Shown piece after piece: positions 26,265 to 34,858 of a stretch of 64,000 nt of DNA (positions within the stretch are counted from its first letter, which is position 1; the number at the start of each line of letters is the position of its first letter). This DNA comes from Lentzea californiensis (GTDB lineage Bacteria; Actinomycetota; Actinomycetes; Mycobacteriales; Pseudonocardiaceae), in assembly GCF_024648825.1 (NCBI RefSeq), contig NZ_JANBBE010000008.1, forward strand, positions 372,001 through 436,000. The letters run 5' to 3'. The position numbers and the translations under genes were made by a program. The notes below the pieces were generated by a model. It saw only the letters and a list, made by a program, of their open reading frames with translations. It was not told the origin of the DNA and made no database searches.

Positions 26265-26578
26265 AGCCGCCTGCCGCCCAGCAGGTGCAGGTGGGCGTGG
26301 AAGACCTCCTGTCCGCTGTCCGGGCCGGTGTTGAAGAGCAGCCGGTAGCCCGACTCGGCCACGCCCTCGGCGTCGGCGACCTCCTTCGCGGCGGCGAAGA
26401 GGTCGCCGAGCTGGTCGCCGTTCAGGTCGACGGCGTTCGGCACGTGCTCGCGCGGGATGAGCAGCACGTGCACGGGCGCCTTGGGCTGGATGTCGCGGAA
26501 CGCGAGCGTCGTCTTGGTCTCGTGCACGATCGTCGCGGGAACCTCACCGGCGACGATCCGGCAGAACAAACAGGACAT
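26261..26578 (-). CDS. HIT-family (HINT-type) nucleotide hydrolase
   Basis: 105 residues. Purine nucleoside phosphoramidase type, with the N-terminal MSCLFCRIVAGEVPA, FRDIQPKAPVHVLLIPREH and the catalytic histidine triad HAHLHLLGGRRL at the C-terminus. Upstream TAGCTT lies 5 bases before the ATG, a possible leaderless -10. Downstream of a TetR gene on the same strand. Confidence 0.93.
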   Translation of the reverse strand: MSCLFCRIVAGEVPATIVHETKTTLAFRDIQPKAPVHVLLIPREHVPNAVDLNGDQLGDLFAAAKEVADAEGVAESGYRLLFNTGPDSGQEVFHAHLHLLGGRRL

Positions 26579-26586
26579 GCCCCAAG

Positions 26587-27177
26587 CTAAGCGAAGAGCC
26601 GGCCCAGCTGCTCGTCGACGGCCTCGACCATGTCGGCGACCGTGAGCTCGTCGGGGCCGAGCCCGTGGTGGATGTTGAGGCCGTCGATCAGCACGATGAA
26701 CCGCCGCGCGGCCTTCATCGGCACGACGCCGTCGCTCAGCTCACCTGCTTCTTGCGCCGCAACGAGAACACGCGCGATCTCGCCGTACAGCTCGCGCGTG
26801 CCGACGCGTTCCAGCTCGTGCAGCGACGGCTCGACCATGGCCCGCGGCAGGAACGACAGCAGCACCGCGGCCTCGACCCGGCGGTCGTCGTCCACGGCCA
26901 GCATCGCGTGTGCGAAGGACCGCAGCACCTCCCGGTTGCCGGCCGAGGTGTCGATCTTCTCCAGCCGGGCGATGAACCGCCGGTACGCGAGCTCCATCGC
27001 GAACCCCAGCAACGCGTCCTGCGTCGGGAAGTAGTGGCGCACCGACCCGCTCGACCAGCCGGACTCGGCGGCGACGGCGCGCACGGAGGCGTGGTCTATC
27101 CCGTCCCGCTGGACGATGCGCCACACTGCCTCGGCGAGCTCGCGGCGGCGTTCCTCGTGGTCGACAACCTTCGGCAC
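26587..27177 (-). CDS. TetR/AcrR-family transcriptional regulator
   Basis: 196 residues. HTH at about 10-55 (AVWRIVQRDGIDHASVRAVAAESGWSSGSVRHYFPTQDALL), then an all-helical ligand domain with LLSFLPRAMVEPSLHEL and IDGLNIHHGLGP, BetI-like. GTG start. The alpha/beta hydrolase gene ends 10 bases upstream on the same strand and is a plausible co-transcribed target. No operator palindrome recognised. Confidence 0.88.
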   Translation of the reverse strand: MPKVVDHEERRRELAEAVWRIVQRDGIDHASVRAVAAESGWSSGSVRHYFPTQDALLGFAMELAYRRFIARLEKIDTSAGNREVLRSFAHAMLAVDDDRRVEAAVLLSFLPRAMVEPSLHELERVGTRELYGEIARVLVAAQEAGELSDGVVPMKAARRFIVLIDGLNIHHGLGPDELTVADMVEAVDEQLGRLFA

Positions 27178-27186
27178 CGGCCCTTT

Positions 27187-27843
27187 CTAGCAGTCGCGCG
27201 TGAGCCGAACGACAGCCGCGCGGCACCTCTCCCACGACTCGGTGCCCGGCGTGATCACGTCCATGTGGCCGGCTCCCCGCACCACGACGAGTTCCGCCTG
27301 CGGCTCGGCGGCGCAGAACTCGATCGACTGCTCGACCGGAACGTCCTCGTCCTGGTCACCGTGCACGCACACCACCGGCTTACCGATGGGGATCAGCGCC
27401 GCCGGGGAGGCCTCCGCGAACTGCTCCTCGGTGCACAGTTCCAGCGCCCGCGGCGTGATGTGCTTCGTGAAGTCCAGCACCGCCGCCTGGGCGACCGCTC
27501 CGGCCACGCGCGCGCTGTGCTTGGCCGCCCACACGGCGAGGTGACCTCCGGCGCTGTGCCCGAGCGTCACGACGGGCCCGATGTCGACCGCGTCGATGGC
27601 GGCGAGCACGTCCTCACCGGTCTGCGGCCACCCACCGCCGCCGCTCACCCGGCGGTATTCGACGTTCCAAACGACAAATCCTTCCGCGACGAGCACGTCC
27701 GCGAGAGGGCGGCCGAGTTCGAGCCCGTAGCGCTGGTGCCAGAAACCACCGTGAATGACGACAACGGCACCCTGAGTCGCGGTCTCGGGAACGTGAAGCT
27801 CGCCGAACTGACTGGGGTGGTCACCGTAAGCAATTCGCTGCAC
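27187..27843 (-). CDS. Alpha/beta hydrolase (esterase / kynurenine formamidase-like)
   Basis: 218 residues. Oxyanion region VVVIHGGFWHQRYG (HGG, about 28-41), nucleophile elbow GHSAGGHLAVW (about 93-103), acid Asp in GDQDEDVP and catalytic His in GAGHMDVITP (about 191-200). This HGGFW/GHSAGG pattern is typical of BD-FAE and formamidase-type esterases. GTG start. The substrate is not determined. Confidence 0.87.
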   Translation of the reverse strand: MQRIAYGDHPSQFGELHVPETATQGAVVVIHGGFWHQRYGLELGRPLADVLVAEGFVVWNVEYRRVSGGGGWPQTGEDVLAAIDAVDIGPVVTLGHSAGGHLAVWAAKHSARVAGAVAQAAVLDFTKHITPRALELCTEEQFAEASPAALIPIGKPVVCVHGDQDEDVPVEQSIEFCAAEPQAELVVVRGAGHMDVITPGTESWERCRAAVVRLTRDC

Positions 27844-28182
27844 ACGCAGAACTTACGTGAACGCCAAGAATTCGCCGAGAAGCGCGCCGGTTCGATAGTG
27901 GGTGACGAACCCGCAGGCCAGGGGCGGGATTCAAAGGCACCTGAAAACCAAAAGGGGCGCCTCGCGGTCCGAAGCCTGGGGGTCGCTTCGCCGCGAGGCG
28001 CCGACGCCGGACCGAGGGGGGAGGTGTCCGGCGAGTCTTTTGGTCAGAAGGGCTAATCGTCTACTCCGTTTCCGGATAGACCAATCGGCCCCACTGCGAA
28101 CAAGGGTAACCCCAACCGCCTGCGGTTCGCTACAACTTGCGTCAAGCCAATCCATCCGATGTTCATCTCGAAGTGATCGGGG
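27844..28182. other. Intergenic region between the hydrolase and rsmE
   Basis: No convincing gene in 339 bases. It holds two hairpins (27956-28002 and 28005-28033) downstream of rsmE. The stretch 28034-28182 has lower GC and several short T or A runs. A 36-residue minus-strand frame ending at 28053 has atypical codon use and is not called. Confidence 0.5.
27956..28002 (-). terminator. Intrinsic terminator of the hrcA-dnaJ-rsmE operon
   Basis: Arms GGCGCCTCGCGG (27956-27967) and CCGCGAGGCGCC (27991-28002) are perfect complements, with a further inner CGAAGC/GCTTCG pairing. Read on the minus strand the stem is followed by CCCTTTTGGTTTTC, a good T-rich tail. A smaller hairpin, CGCCGGAC/GTCCGGCG (28005-28033), precedes it. 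Confidence 0.8.
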
Positions 28183-28914
28183 TCACCACCTAGTAGTACG
28201 TACCCCAATGGCACCAAGAGCAACCGCGGCGGCGGTAGATGCACGAAGAACGGTTGGACCCAATCGGACGATCCGCGCACCCGAAGATCGCAACGCGTCC
28301 AGCTCCTCGGGCGTGATCCCACCCTCGGGACCCACGACGAGCAGCACGTCACCGGACTCGGGCAGCTCGACGTCCGCGAGCCGTTCGGTCGCGCTCTCGT
28401 GCAACACGAGAGTGAGCGCCGACGACGACACGCGATGAGAAAGCTGGTTCGTGCTCACGGGTTCGTCGACGAACGGCACTCGCGCGCGACGGGCCTGCTT
28501 GGCGGCTTCACGGACCGTGGATCGCCAGCGTCCCAACGCCTTCGCGCCGCGCGGGCCGTCTTCCCACTTCGCCACGCACCGGGCCGCGCGCCACGGCACC
28601 ACACCGTCCACGCCGGCCTCGGTGGCGAGCTCGACCGCGAGCTCGCCACGATCGCCCTTCACCAGGGCCTGGGCCAGGACGACGCGCGGTGCCGGTTCGG
28701 GCTCCACCCAGCGTTCGACCACGCGCAACGCCAGAGCGTCCTTCTCCACCGCCACCACGGAGCAGCGCACCTGGGCACCGGAACCGTCCGACAGCACGAG
28801 TTCCTCACCCGCGCGCAACCGCTTCACGGTGGCGGCGTGCCGGCCTTCCGGCCCGTCGAGCACGAACTCCTCGCCGGAGGGCAACGCCTCGACGAGGAAG
28901 ACCGGCAGGGTCAC
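28183..28914 (-). CDS. rsmE: 16S rRNA m3U1498 methyltransferase RsmE
   Basis: 243 residues. SPOUT-class enzyme methylating U1498 of 16S rRNA. PUA-like N-terminus ([22 protein letters not shown]), and the knotted SAM site with [16 protein letters not shown] (about 196-211) and [18 protein letters not shown]. Position after dnaJ2-hrcA matches Rv2372c. GTG start overlaps the dnaJ stop by 4 bases. Confidence 0.95.
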   Translation of the reverse strand: MTLPVFLVEALPSGEEFVLDGPEGRHAATVKRLRAGEELVLSDGSGAQVRCSVVAVEKDALALRVVERWVEPEPAPRVVLAQALVKGDRGELAVELATEAGVDGVVPWRAARCVAKWEDGPRGAKALGRWRSTVREAAKQARRARVPFVDEPVSTNQLSHRVSSSALTLVLHESATERLADVELPESGDVLLVVGPEGGITPEELDALRSSGARIVRLGPTVLRASTAAAVALGAIGVRTTRW

Positions 28915-30080
28915 CGGTGTCCGCGTGAGGAGCGCAGGCGGGAGAACAGCCCGCCGCCGCCCTTGCCGTTGTGGGACAGCGACGGCTCGCTCTCGCCGCG
29001 CATCTCGGCCAGGTCGCGCAGCAACGACGACTGCGCGGCGTCGAGCTTGGTCGGCACGACCACCTCGAGGTGCACGTGCAGGTCGCCGCGACCATCGACA
29101 CGGCCGGTGGACCGCAGCTTCGGCATGCCGCGGCCCGTCATGACGAGCTGCGTACCGGGCTGCGTGCCGGGGTCGATCTGCAGTTCTTCCTCGCCGTCCA
29201 GGGTCTTCAACGGCAACGTGGCGCCCAGGGCGGCCGTCGTCATCGGGATCTGGACGATGCAGTGCAGGTCGGCGCCGTCGCGTTCGAAGATCTCGTGCGG
29301 GTGCTCCTCGACCTCGACGTAGAGGTCGCCGGCCGGGCCACCGCCGGGGCCGACCTCGCCCTGGCCCGCGAGGCGCACGCGCATGCCCTCGGCGACACCG
29401 GCGGGGATGTTCACCGAGATCGTGCGGCGCGACCGCGTGCGGCCGTCACCGGCGCACTGCTGGCACGGGTCGGGGATGACCTCGCCGTAGCCGCGGCACA
29501 CCGGGCACGGGCGTGACGTGACGACCTGGCCGAGGAACGAGCGCTGCACCGACTGGACCTCGCCGCGGCCGTGGCAGGTGTCGCACTGGACGGGCTTGGA
29601 ATTGTTCTGCGTGCCCGCTCCGTGGCAGCGGTCGCACAGGATCGCCGTGTCGACGGTCAGCTCACGCGTGGCGCCCGCCGCGCACTCCTCCAGCGTCATG
29701 TCGAGCCGGATGAGCGCGTCGGAGCCGGGCTGCACGCGGCTGCGAGGCCCCCGGCCACCGCCGGGCGTGGCGCCGAAGAAGGCGTCCATGATGTCGCCGA
29801 GGCCGAAGCCCTGGAACGGGTCACCGCCCGCGCGGCCACCGCCGCCCGAGTCGAGCGGGTCGCCTCCCAGGTCGACGACGCGGCGCTTCTCCGGGTTCGA
29901 CAACACCTCGTAGGCGGCCGTCACCTCCTTGAAGCGGGCCTCCTCGTTGGGATTGACGTCCGGGTGCAGCTGCCTCGCGAGCTTGCGATAGGCGCGCTTG
30001 ATCTCATCCTGTGTCGCGTTCTGCGAGACACCGAGGATGCCGTAGTAATCCCTGGCCACCTTGTTCGCTTTCGTGTTCAT
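28911..30080 (-). CDS. dnaJ: Chaperone protein DnaJ (DnaJ2 type)
   Basis: 389 residues. Hsp40 co-chaperone of DnaK. J domain at the N-terminus ([25 protein letters not shown] in QLHPDVNP), Gly-rich region (about 75-115), four zinc-finger repeats [32 protein letters not shown] (about 147-215), and C-terminal substrate domains. The C-terminus has a Gly/Ser/Arg-rich tail. Directly after hrcA, the dnaJ2 arrangement of actinobacteria. Confidence 0.96.
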   Translation of the reverse strand: MNTKANKVARDYYGILGVSQNATQDEIKRAYRKLARQLHPDVNPNEEARFKEVTAAYEVLSNPEKRRVVDLGGDPLDSGGGGRAGGDPFQGFGLGDIMDAFFGATPGGGRGPRSRVQPGSDALIRLDMTLEECAAGATRELTVDTAILCDRCHGAGTQNNSKPVQCDTCHGRGEVQSVQRSFLGQVVTSRPCPVCRGYGEVIPDPCQQCAGDGRTRSRRTISVNIPAGVAEGMRVRLAGQGEVGPGGGPAGDLYVEVEEHPHEIFERDGADLHCIVQIPMTTAALGATLPLKTLDGEEELQIDPGTQPGTQLVMTGRGMPKLRSTGRVDGRGDLHVHLEVVVPTKLDAAQSSLLRDLAEMRGESEPSLSHNGKGGGGLFSRLRSSRGHR

Positions 30081-30102
30081 CTCAAGTGCAAGACGTTTCT
30101 GG

Positions 30103-31125
30103 TCAACGACCGGTCAGGATCTCACCGACATAGTTGGCGACCGCACGGACGGCGGCCATGGTCCCGGGGTAGTCCATGCGCGTCGGTCCGACGACACCGA
30201 GACCCCCGAGCGGGTTGTCACGGCTGCCGTAGCCGATGGACACCACGGAAGTGCTGCGCATCTCAGCGGCCTCGTTCTCCTCGCCGATGCGCACCAGCAC
30301 GCGACCGGGGTCGCGGGAGGCGGCGAGCAGCTTGAGCACGACGACCTGCTCCTCCAACGCCTCCAGCACCTGCCGCAGCGAGCCCGGGAAGTCGGTGATG
30401 CTGCGCGTGAGGTTCGCGGTACCGCCGAGCACCAGCCGTTCCTCGGGGTGCTCCACCAGCGTCTCGATGAGCACAGTAGCGACTCGCAGCATCGGATCGC
30501 GCAGGTTCGGCGGAACCTCGTCGGGCAGCTCGGCGACCTTGGCACTCGCCTCGGCCAGCCGCTGCCCCGCCATCGCCTGGTTCAGCACACCGCGCAACTG
30601 GGCCGTGTGCTCCTCGCTGATCACGTCCCCGAGCTCGACGATGCGCTGGTCGACGCGGCCGGTGTCGGTGATGAGCACCAGCATCAGCCGCGACGGCGTG
30701 ATCGGCAGCACCTCCAGGTGACGCACGGCCGCGCGCGACAGCGTCGGCACCTGGATCACCGCCACCTGGCGGGTCAGCTGCGCGAGCAACCGCACGCTGC
30801 GGCGCATCACGTCGTCGAGGTCGATCGCGCCGTCGAGGAAGCTGCGGATGGCCCGCTTCTCGGCCTGCGAGAGCGGCTTGATCTCACTCAGCTTGTCGAC
30901 GAAGAGCCGGTAGCCCTTGTCCGTCGGCACGCGTCCCGCGCTGGTGTGCGGCTGGGCGATGTAACCCTCGTCCTCCAGCGCGGCCATGTCGTTGCGCACG
31001 GTCGCGCTCGACACACCCAGGTTGTGCCTGTCGACCAGGGCCTTCGAGCCGACGGGCTCCTGGTTGGACACGTAGTCGGCGACGATGGCGCGTAGCACCT
31101 CGAACCGACGCTCATCGGCGTTCAC
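30103..31125 (-). CDS. hrcA: Heat-inducible transcription repressor HrcA
   Basis: 340 residues. Repressor of GroE-type heat-shock genes through CIRCE operators. The N-terminal winged helix includes [25 protein letters not shown] and [20 protein letters not shown] (about 38-57), then the HrcA dimerisation/inserted domain. I see no CIRCE repeat (TTAGCACTC-N9-GAGTGCTAA) in 31126-31250, so autoregulation is not evident. First gene of hrcA-dnaJ-rsmE. Confidence 0.95.
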   Translation of the reverse strand: MNADERRFEVLRAIVADYVSNQEPVGSKALVDRHNLGVSSATVRNDMAALEDEGYIAQPHTSAGRVPTDKGYRLFVDKLSEIKPLSQAEKRAIRSFLDGAIDLDDVMRRSVRLLAQLTRQVAVIQVPTLSRAAVRHLEVLPITPSRLMLVLITDTGRVDQRIVELGDVISEEHTAQLRGVLNQAMAGQRLAEASAKVAELPDEVPPNLRDPMLRVATVLIETLVEHPEERLVLGGTANLTRSITDFPGSLRQVLEALEEQVVVLKLLAASRDPGRVLVRIGEENEAAEMRSTSVVSIGYGSRDNPLGGLGVVGPTRMDYPGTMAAVRAVANYVGEILTGR

Positions 31126-31238
31126 CGCTGTTCACCTCCGTGTCCACTGCTCCCGAGTTTACCCAGCCGGATTCGTGCCCGGTGGCGGCTCTGAAGTCGT
31201 GCTCGATCCGGGCTCCGGTTTCTGTCGGTGCCGCTCGC

Positions 31239-31244
31239 TAGGGT
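31239..31244 (+). promoter_or_regulatory. Probable -10 element (TAGGGT) of a leaderless transcript
   Basis: TAGGGT followed by CCAAAC and then the GTG at 31251, so +1 falls on the start codon. Identical in sequence and spacing to the element before 4704 and 58711. No clear -35. Confidence 0.5.
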
Positions 31245-31250
31245 CCAAAC

Positions 31251-31445
31251 GTGGACAACGTGGTGTGGCTGCGGCCACCCGGCAAACCATGCCTGGTGCT
31301 CAGCGCCGACGAGTGGTGGAAGGGCTCGGTCGTCTGGGAGGAGACCCGCAGGGAGGACGGGCTCTGGTGGGGCACCGTGACGTACGACAAAGAAGGCCAG
31401 AAGGTCACCGAGGTGCGCAGTCAGCACGACCTGCGCGCCCGCTGA
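31251..31445 (+). CDS. Small conserved hypothetical protein (64 aa)
   Basis: Compact basic/aromatic protein: VDNVVWLRPPGKPCLVLSAD, DEWWKGSVVWEETRRED, GLWWGTVTYDKEGQ. Alternating beta-type pattern, no signal or membrane segment. GTG start at the leaderless distance from a TAGGGT -10. Divergent from hrcA and ending immediately before the convergent hemW stop. No family recognised with confidence. Confidence 0.65.
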   Translation: MDNVVWLRPPGKPCLVLSADEWWKGSVVWEETRREDGLWWGTVTYDKEGQKVTEVRSQHDLRAR

Positions 31446-32654
31446 TCAGGGAAGCAGCCGCCTGACCACGGCGTCGGCGAGCAGCCGGCCGCGGTCGGTC
31501 AGCACGCAGCGGTCGTCGTACGGCTCCAGCAACCCGTCGGCGATCGCCTGCTCGGCCTCCTCACGGCCGGCCTCGTCCAGCACGTCGACGGGCAGCCCTT
31601 CGGCGAGGCGCAGTTCCAGCAGCACCCGTTCGACGCGCTGGTCCTCGGCCGACAACGTCTCGCGGCCTGCGGCGGGCGACTTGCCCTCGGCCAGCAGAGA
31701 CGAGTAGCGCGCCGGGTGCTTCACGTTCCAGAAGCGCACGCCGCCGACGTGGCTGTGGGCACCGGGGCCGAAGCCCCACCAGTCGGCGCCCTTCCAGTAC
31801 AGGACGTTGTGCCGGCACTGCGCTTCCACGGACGTCGCCCAGTTCGACACCTCGTACCAGGAGAAGCCGGCGCCGCTCAGCACCGAGTCGACCATCTCGT
31901 ACGACGACGCCAGCACGTCGTCGTCGGGCATGGGCAGGTCGCCGCGGCGGATGCGGCGGGCCAGGCCCGTGCCGTCCTCCACGATCAACGCGTAGGCGGA
32001 CACGTGGTCGACGCCCGCGGCCAGCACGGCGTCGAGAGACGCGGCCAGATCCGAGGGCCGCTCCCCCGGTGTGCCATAAATCAGGTCCAGGTTCACATGT
32101 TCGAACCCGGCCGCGCGGGCCTCCAGCGCGGCCTCACCCGGACGGCCTGGCGTGTGCTTGCGGTCCAGCACGGCGAGAACGTGCCGGGCCGCGGACTGCA
32201 TGCCCAGCGACACGCGCGTGTAGCCGGCCGAGCGAATGCCGGAGAAGAACTCGACGGACGTCGACTCGGGGTTCGACTCCGTCGTCACCTCGGCGCCGGG
32301 GGCCAGGCCGAACGACTGGCGCACAACGTCCAGCACCTCGCCGAGACCCGACGCACCCAGCAAGGAAGGCGTACCGCCGCCGACGAACACGGTTTCGGCC
32401 GGCGGAGCGTCCCCGAGAACAGAAGCGGCCAGGTCCAGTTCGCGGCGCAGGCCCTCCAGCCACGACTCCGGTGACGCCGAGGAGCCCAGCTCACCGGGCG
32501 TGTAGGTGTTGAAGTCGCAGTAGCCGCAACGGGTCGCGCAGAACGGCACGTGCACGTAGATGCCGAAGGGGCGCGTGCCGACACCGGCGAGAGCGGAAGG
32601 GGGAAGCGAACCGTCGGCGGGCGCGGGCTCGCCATCGGGCAAAGCGGAGGGCAT
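31446..32654 (-). CDS. hemW: Heme chaperone HemW (HemN-like radical SAM protein)
   Basis: 402 residues. Radical SAM cluster motif CATRCGYCDFNTY (about 38-50), the GGGTPSLL SAM-binding motif (about 90-97), and LIYGTPGE plus a C-terminal HemN domain. It keeps the Cys-x3-Cys-x2-Cys triad but lacks the extra Cys before the Phe typical of true coproporphyrinogen dehydrogenases, so HemW (heme trafficking) is favoured. Position between hrcA and sirA matches hemN Rv2388c. ATG at 32654; a later start near residue 24 is possible. Confidence 0.9.
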   Translation of the reverse strand: MPSALPDGEPAPADGSLPPSALAGVGTRPFGIYVHVPFCATRCGYCDFNTYTPGELGSSASPESWLEGLRRELDLAASVLGDAPPAETVFVGGGTPSLLGASGLGEVLDVVRQSFGLAPGAEVTTESNPESTSVEFFSGIRSAGYTRVSLGMQSAARHVLAVLDRKHTPGRPGEAALEARAAGFEHVNLDLIYGTPGERPSDLAASLDAVLAAGVDHVSAYALIVEDGTGLARRIRRGDLPMPDDDVLASSYEMVDSVLSGAGFSWYEVSNWATSVEAQCRHNVLYWKGADWWGFGPGAHSHVGGVRFWNVKHPARYSSLLAEGKSPAAGRETLSAEDQRVERVLLELRLAEGLPVDVLDEAGREEAEQAIADGLLEPYDDRCVLTDRGRLLADAVVRRLLP

Positions 32655-32792
32655 GACTCCCAGTGTCCCCTACACGGCCCGAATGGCGGTGTTCGACCAG
32701 GGAAAGTATCTGTCGGTGACAGAAGTATTACGGAGTGAAACCAGCCTAGGATGTCAACTCACCCTCGTCAATCCCAGCATTCGGTTGGCGGT

Positions 32793-32820
32793 GGACCACG
32801 CACTGGACGGCATGCACACT
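32793..32820 (+). promoter_or_regulatory. Predicted promoter of the cysteine leader peptide and sulfur operon
   Basis: -35-like TGGACC (32793-32798), 16-base spacer, -10-like CACACT (32815-32820), then 6 bases to the ATG at 32827, predicting a leaderless mRNA starting at the leader peptide. Upstream, 32655-32792 contains no gene; TAGGAT at 32747 is a second possible -10. Confidence 0.5.
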
Positions 32821-32826
32821 GAGGTC

Positions 32827-32913
32827 ATGCATTCGACTGGAGTCCGCCTCGTGGCCCGCCGCCACGTCGACTTCCGTCGTGTCTCCAGCGCGATGTGCCG
32901 TCGTTCGGCATGA
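32827..32913 (+). CDS. Cysteine-responsive leader peptide (28 aa)
   Basis: Encodes a peptide containing LVARRHVDFRRVSSAMC and ending RRSA. Actinobacterial sulfur and sulfonate operons are often preceded by such peptides with the pattern (V/L)-x-RRHVD-x-x-R-x-x-S-x-x-C; translation of the terminal Cys codon (here TGC at 32896-32898) couples operon expression to cysteine supply. The ATG is predicted at the mRNA 5' end. The stop at 32913 lies directly before mutually exclusive hairpins and about 110 bases before sirA. Too short for routine gene callers but well supported by motif and place. Confidence 0.85.
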   Translation: MHSTGVRLVARRHVDFRRVSSAMCRRSA

Positions 32914-32917
32914 CCGC

Positions 32918-33017
32918 GCGCTGATTTGTTCCCGTCAGCGCTCGGCGCGCTGACGACGCCCCCACCACAAGCACCTCCGGGCTCGCACGCGCACTGAGCG
33001 CCTCGAAACCCCGGAGG
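32918..33017 (+). promoter_or_regulatory. Predicted attenuator with Shine-Dalgarno sequestering hairpin
   Basis: Three pairings are visible. A: GCGCTGA (32918-32924) with TCAGCGC (32935-32941). B: GTCAGCGC (32934-32941) with GCGCTGAC (32947-32954). A and B exclude each other. C: CCTCCGGG (32974-32981) with CCCGGAGG (33010-33017), which buries the sirA Shine-Dalgarno GGAGG. A ribosome at the leader stop would cover the first arm of A. B has no T-run, so control of translation or Rho-dependent termination is more likely than intrinsic termination. Confidence 0.6.
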
Positions 33018-33023
33018 ATGGCG

Positions 33024-34703
33024 ATGGCCACGCCGCAGACGTCACCGCGTGCCAAGCAGCGTCGCGGCGAGGGGCAGTGGGCACTCGGATACCGAGAGCC
33101 GCTGAACCCCAACGAGCGGAGCAAGAAGGACGACAACCCGCTCAACGTCCGCGCCCGCATCGAGAACATCTACGCCCACGGCGGTTTCGACTCGATCGAC
33201 CCTGCCGACCTGCGGGGACGGTTCCGCTGGTACGGCCTGTACACGCAGCGCAAGCCCGGCATCGACGGCGGCCGCACGGCCACGCTGGAGCCGGAGGAGC
33301 TGGACGACGAGTTCTTCATGATGCGCGTCCGCAGTGACGGCGGTGCGCTCACCACGCAGCAGCTGAGGGTCCTCGGCGAGATCTCGCAGACCTATGCGCG
33401 CGACACCGCGGACATCACCGATCGGCAGAACATCCAGTACCACTGGATCCGGGTCGAGGACGTTCCCACGATCTGGCAGAAGCTCGAAGCGGTGAACCTG
33501 ACGACGATGGAGGCGTGTGGCGACAGCCCGCGCGTCATCCTCGGCTCGCCGGTCGCGGGCATCTCCGTGGACGAGGTCATCGACGGGCAGCCGGCGATCG
33601 ACACGATCCTCGAGCGCTACATCGGCGACCCGCGCTTCTCCAACCTGCCGCGCAAGTTCAAGACGGCCATCTCCGGTCTGCAGGACGTCGCGCACGAGAT
33701 CCACGACATCGCGTTCGTCGGCGTGAACCACCCCGAGCACGGGCCGGGCTTCGACCTCTGGGTCGGTGGCGGCCTGTCCACGAACCCCATGCTGGGCAAG
33801 CGCCTGGGCGCCTGGGTGCCGCTCGACGAGGTGCCGGACGTGTGGGAAGCCGTCATCAGCGTCTTCCGCGACTACGGCTACCGCCGCCTGCGCCACCGCG
33901 CGCGCATCAAGTTCCTCGTCGCCGACTGGGGTCCGGAGAAGTTCCGCCAGGTCGTCGAGGACGAGTACCTCAAGCGCAAGATGATCGACGGCCCGGCGCC
34001 GGAGACCCTGGACCAGCAGCTCGACCACATCGGCGTGCACAAGCAGAAGGACGGCCTGTTCTACGTCGGTGCCGCGCCCGTCGCGGGCCGCGTGTCGGGC
34101 TCGATCCTCGTCGAGGTCGCGAAGTTCGCCGAACGGGCGGGCTCCGGCCGCGTCCGCTTCACGCCGCAGCAGAAGATCATCGTGCTGGACGTGCCCGAAG
34201 CCGAGATCCCGACGCTCAAGAGCGACCTCGCCAAGCTGGGCCTGCAGGTCGACCCGTCGCCGTGGCGCCGGGGCATCATGGCCTGCACCGGCATCGAGTT
34301 CTGCAAGCTCGCGATCGTCGAGACCAAGGCGCGTGCGGTCGACCTCGTCACGCAGCTCGAAGCCAACCTCAAGGACATCGTCGACGGCGTCACGGCGCCG
34401 ATCACCGTGCACATCAACGGCTGCCCCAACTCCTGCGCCCGCATCCAGACCGCGGACATCGGCCTCAAGGGCCAGATCGTCACGGACGAGTCGGGCAACC
34501 AGGTCGAGGGCTTCCAGGTGCACCTCGGCGGCGGTCTCGGCCTCGACGCCGGGTTCGGCCGGAAGTTGCGCGGCCACAAGGTGACCGCGGCCGAACTGCC
34601 CGAGTACGTCGAGCGGGTCGTGCGGAACTTCGTCGCCCAGCGCGAGACCGACGAGCGGTTCGCGCAGTGGGTCGGCCGGGCGGAAGAGGGTTCGCTGCGA
34701 TGA
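33024..34703 (+). CDS. sirA: Ferredoxin-dependent assimilatory sulfite reductase (SirA/NirA family)
   Basis: 559 residues. Reduces sulfite to sulfide with siroheme and a [4Fe-4S] cluster. Two nitrite/sulfite reductase half-domain repeats; cluster ligands in CTGIEFC (about 413-419) and NGCPNSC (about 460-466). It keeps the Tyr (RWYGLY) and Cys (MEACGDSPR) positions that form a side-chain crosslink in M. tuberculosis SirA. ATG 33024 is chosen because GGAGG ends 6 bases before it; ATG 33018 touches the Shine-Dalgarno sequence. First enzyme gene of the sulfur operon, and sulfite rather than nitrite is favoured by the cysH/cysDN neighbours. Confidence 0.95.
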   Translation: MATPQTSPRAKQRRGEGQWALGYREPLNPNERSKKDDNPLNVRARIENIYAHGGFDSIDPADLRGRFRWYGLYTQRKPGIDGGRTATLEPEELDDEFFMMRVRSDGGALTTQQLRVLGEISQTYARDTADITDRQNIQYHWIRVEDVPTIWQKLEAVNLTTMEACGDSPRVILGSPVAGISVDEVIDGQPAIDTILERYIGDPRFSNLPRKFKTAISGLQDVAHEIHDIAFVGVNHPEHGPGFDLWVGGGLSTNPMLGKRLGAWVPLDEVPDVWEAVISVFRDYGYRRLRHRARIKFLVADWGPEKFRQVVEDEYLKRKMIDGPAPETLDQQLDHIGVHKQKDGLFYVGAAPVAGRVSGSILVEVAKFAERAGSGRVRFTPQQKIIVLDVPEAEIPTLKSDLAKLGLQVDPSPWRRGIMACTGIEFCKLAIVETKARAVDLVTQLEANLKDIVDGVTAPITVHINGCPNSCARIQTADIGLKGQIVTDESGNQVEGFQVHLGGGLGLDAGFGRKLRGHKVTAAELPEYVERVVRNFVAQRETDERFAQWVGRAEEGSLR

Positions 34704-34858
34704 CCGAGAGGGCGACGCCGTTCTACTGCCCCTACTGCGGTGACGAGGACCTCCGGCCGCAGGAGGAACCCAGCTACGCGTGGCTGTGCACCGGGTGCCG
34801 CCGCGTCTTCAAGGTCTCGTTCGTCGGGCTCAACCTGCCGCAGGAGGTGAAGAAGTGA
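34700..34858 (+). CDS. Small zinc-ribbon protein of the sulfite reductase operon
   Basis: 52 residues with two Cys pairs, FYCPYCGDEDL and WLCTGCRRVF, predicting a rubredoxin-like or zinc ribbon knuckle. A protein of this type is found between the sulfite reductase and cysH in many actinobacteria (for example the SCO6102-SCO6100 interval of Streptomyces coelicolor). Overlaps sirA (ATGA) and cysH (GTGA) by 4 bases each, so stoichiometric co-translation is likely. A role as electron carrier or reductase accessory is inference. Confidence 0.85.
   Translation: MTERATPFYCPYCGDEDLRPQEEPSYAWLCTGCRRVFKVSFVGLNLPQEVKK

Noticed and set aside
28053-28163. A 36-residue minus-strand frame between the rsmE stop and its terminator
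   Set aside because: Third codon positions are not GC-biased as in neighbouring genes and no Shine-Dalgarno sequence or family is visible.
31126-31250. CIRCE operator upstream of hrcA
   Set aside because: No TTAGCACTC/GAGTGCTAA inverted repeat or close variant is present.
32560-32913. A 117-codon frame running into the leader peptide
   Set aside because: Only the last 28 codons resemble the sulfur leader family, and a promoter lies directly before the internal ATG at 32827.
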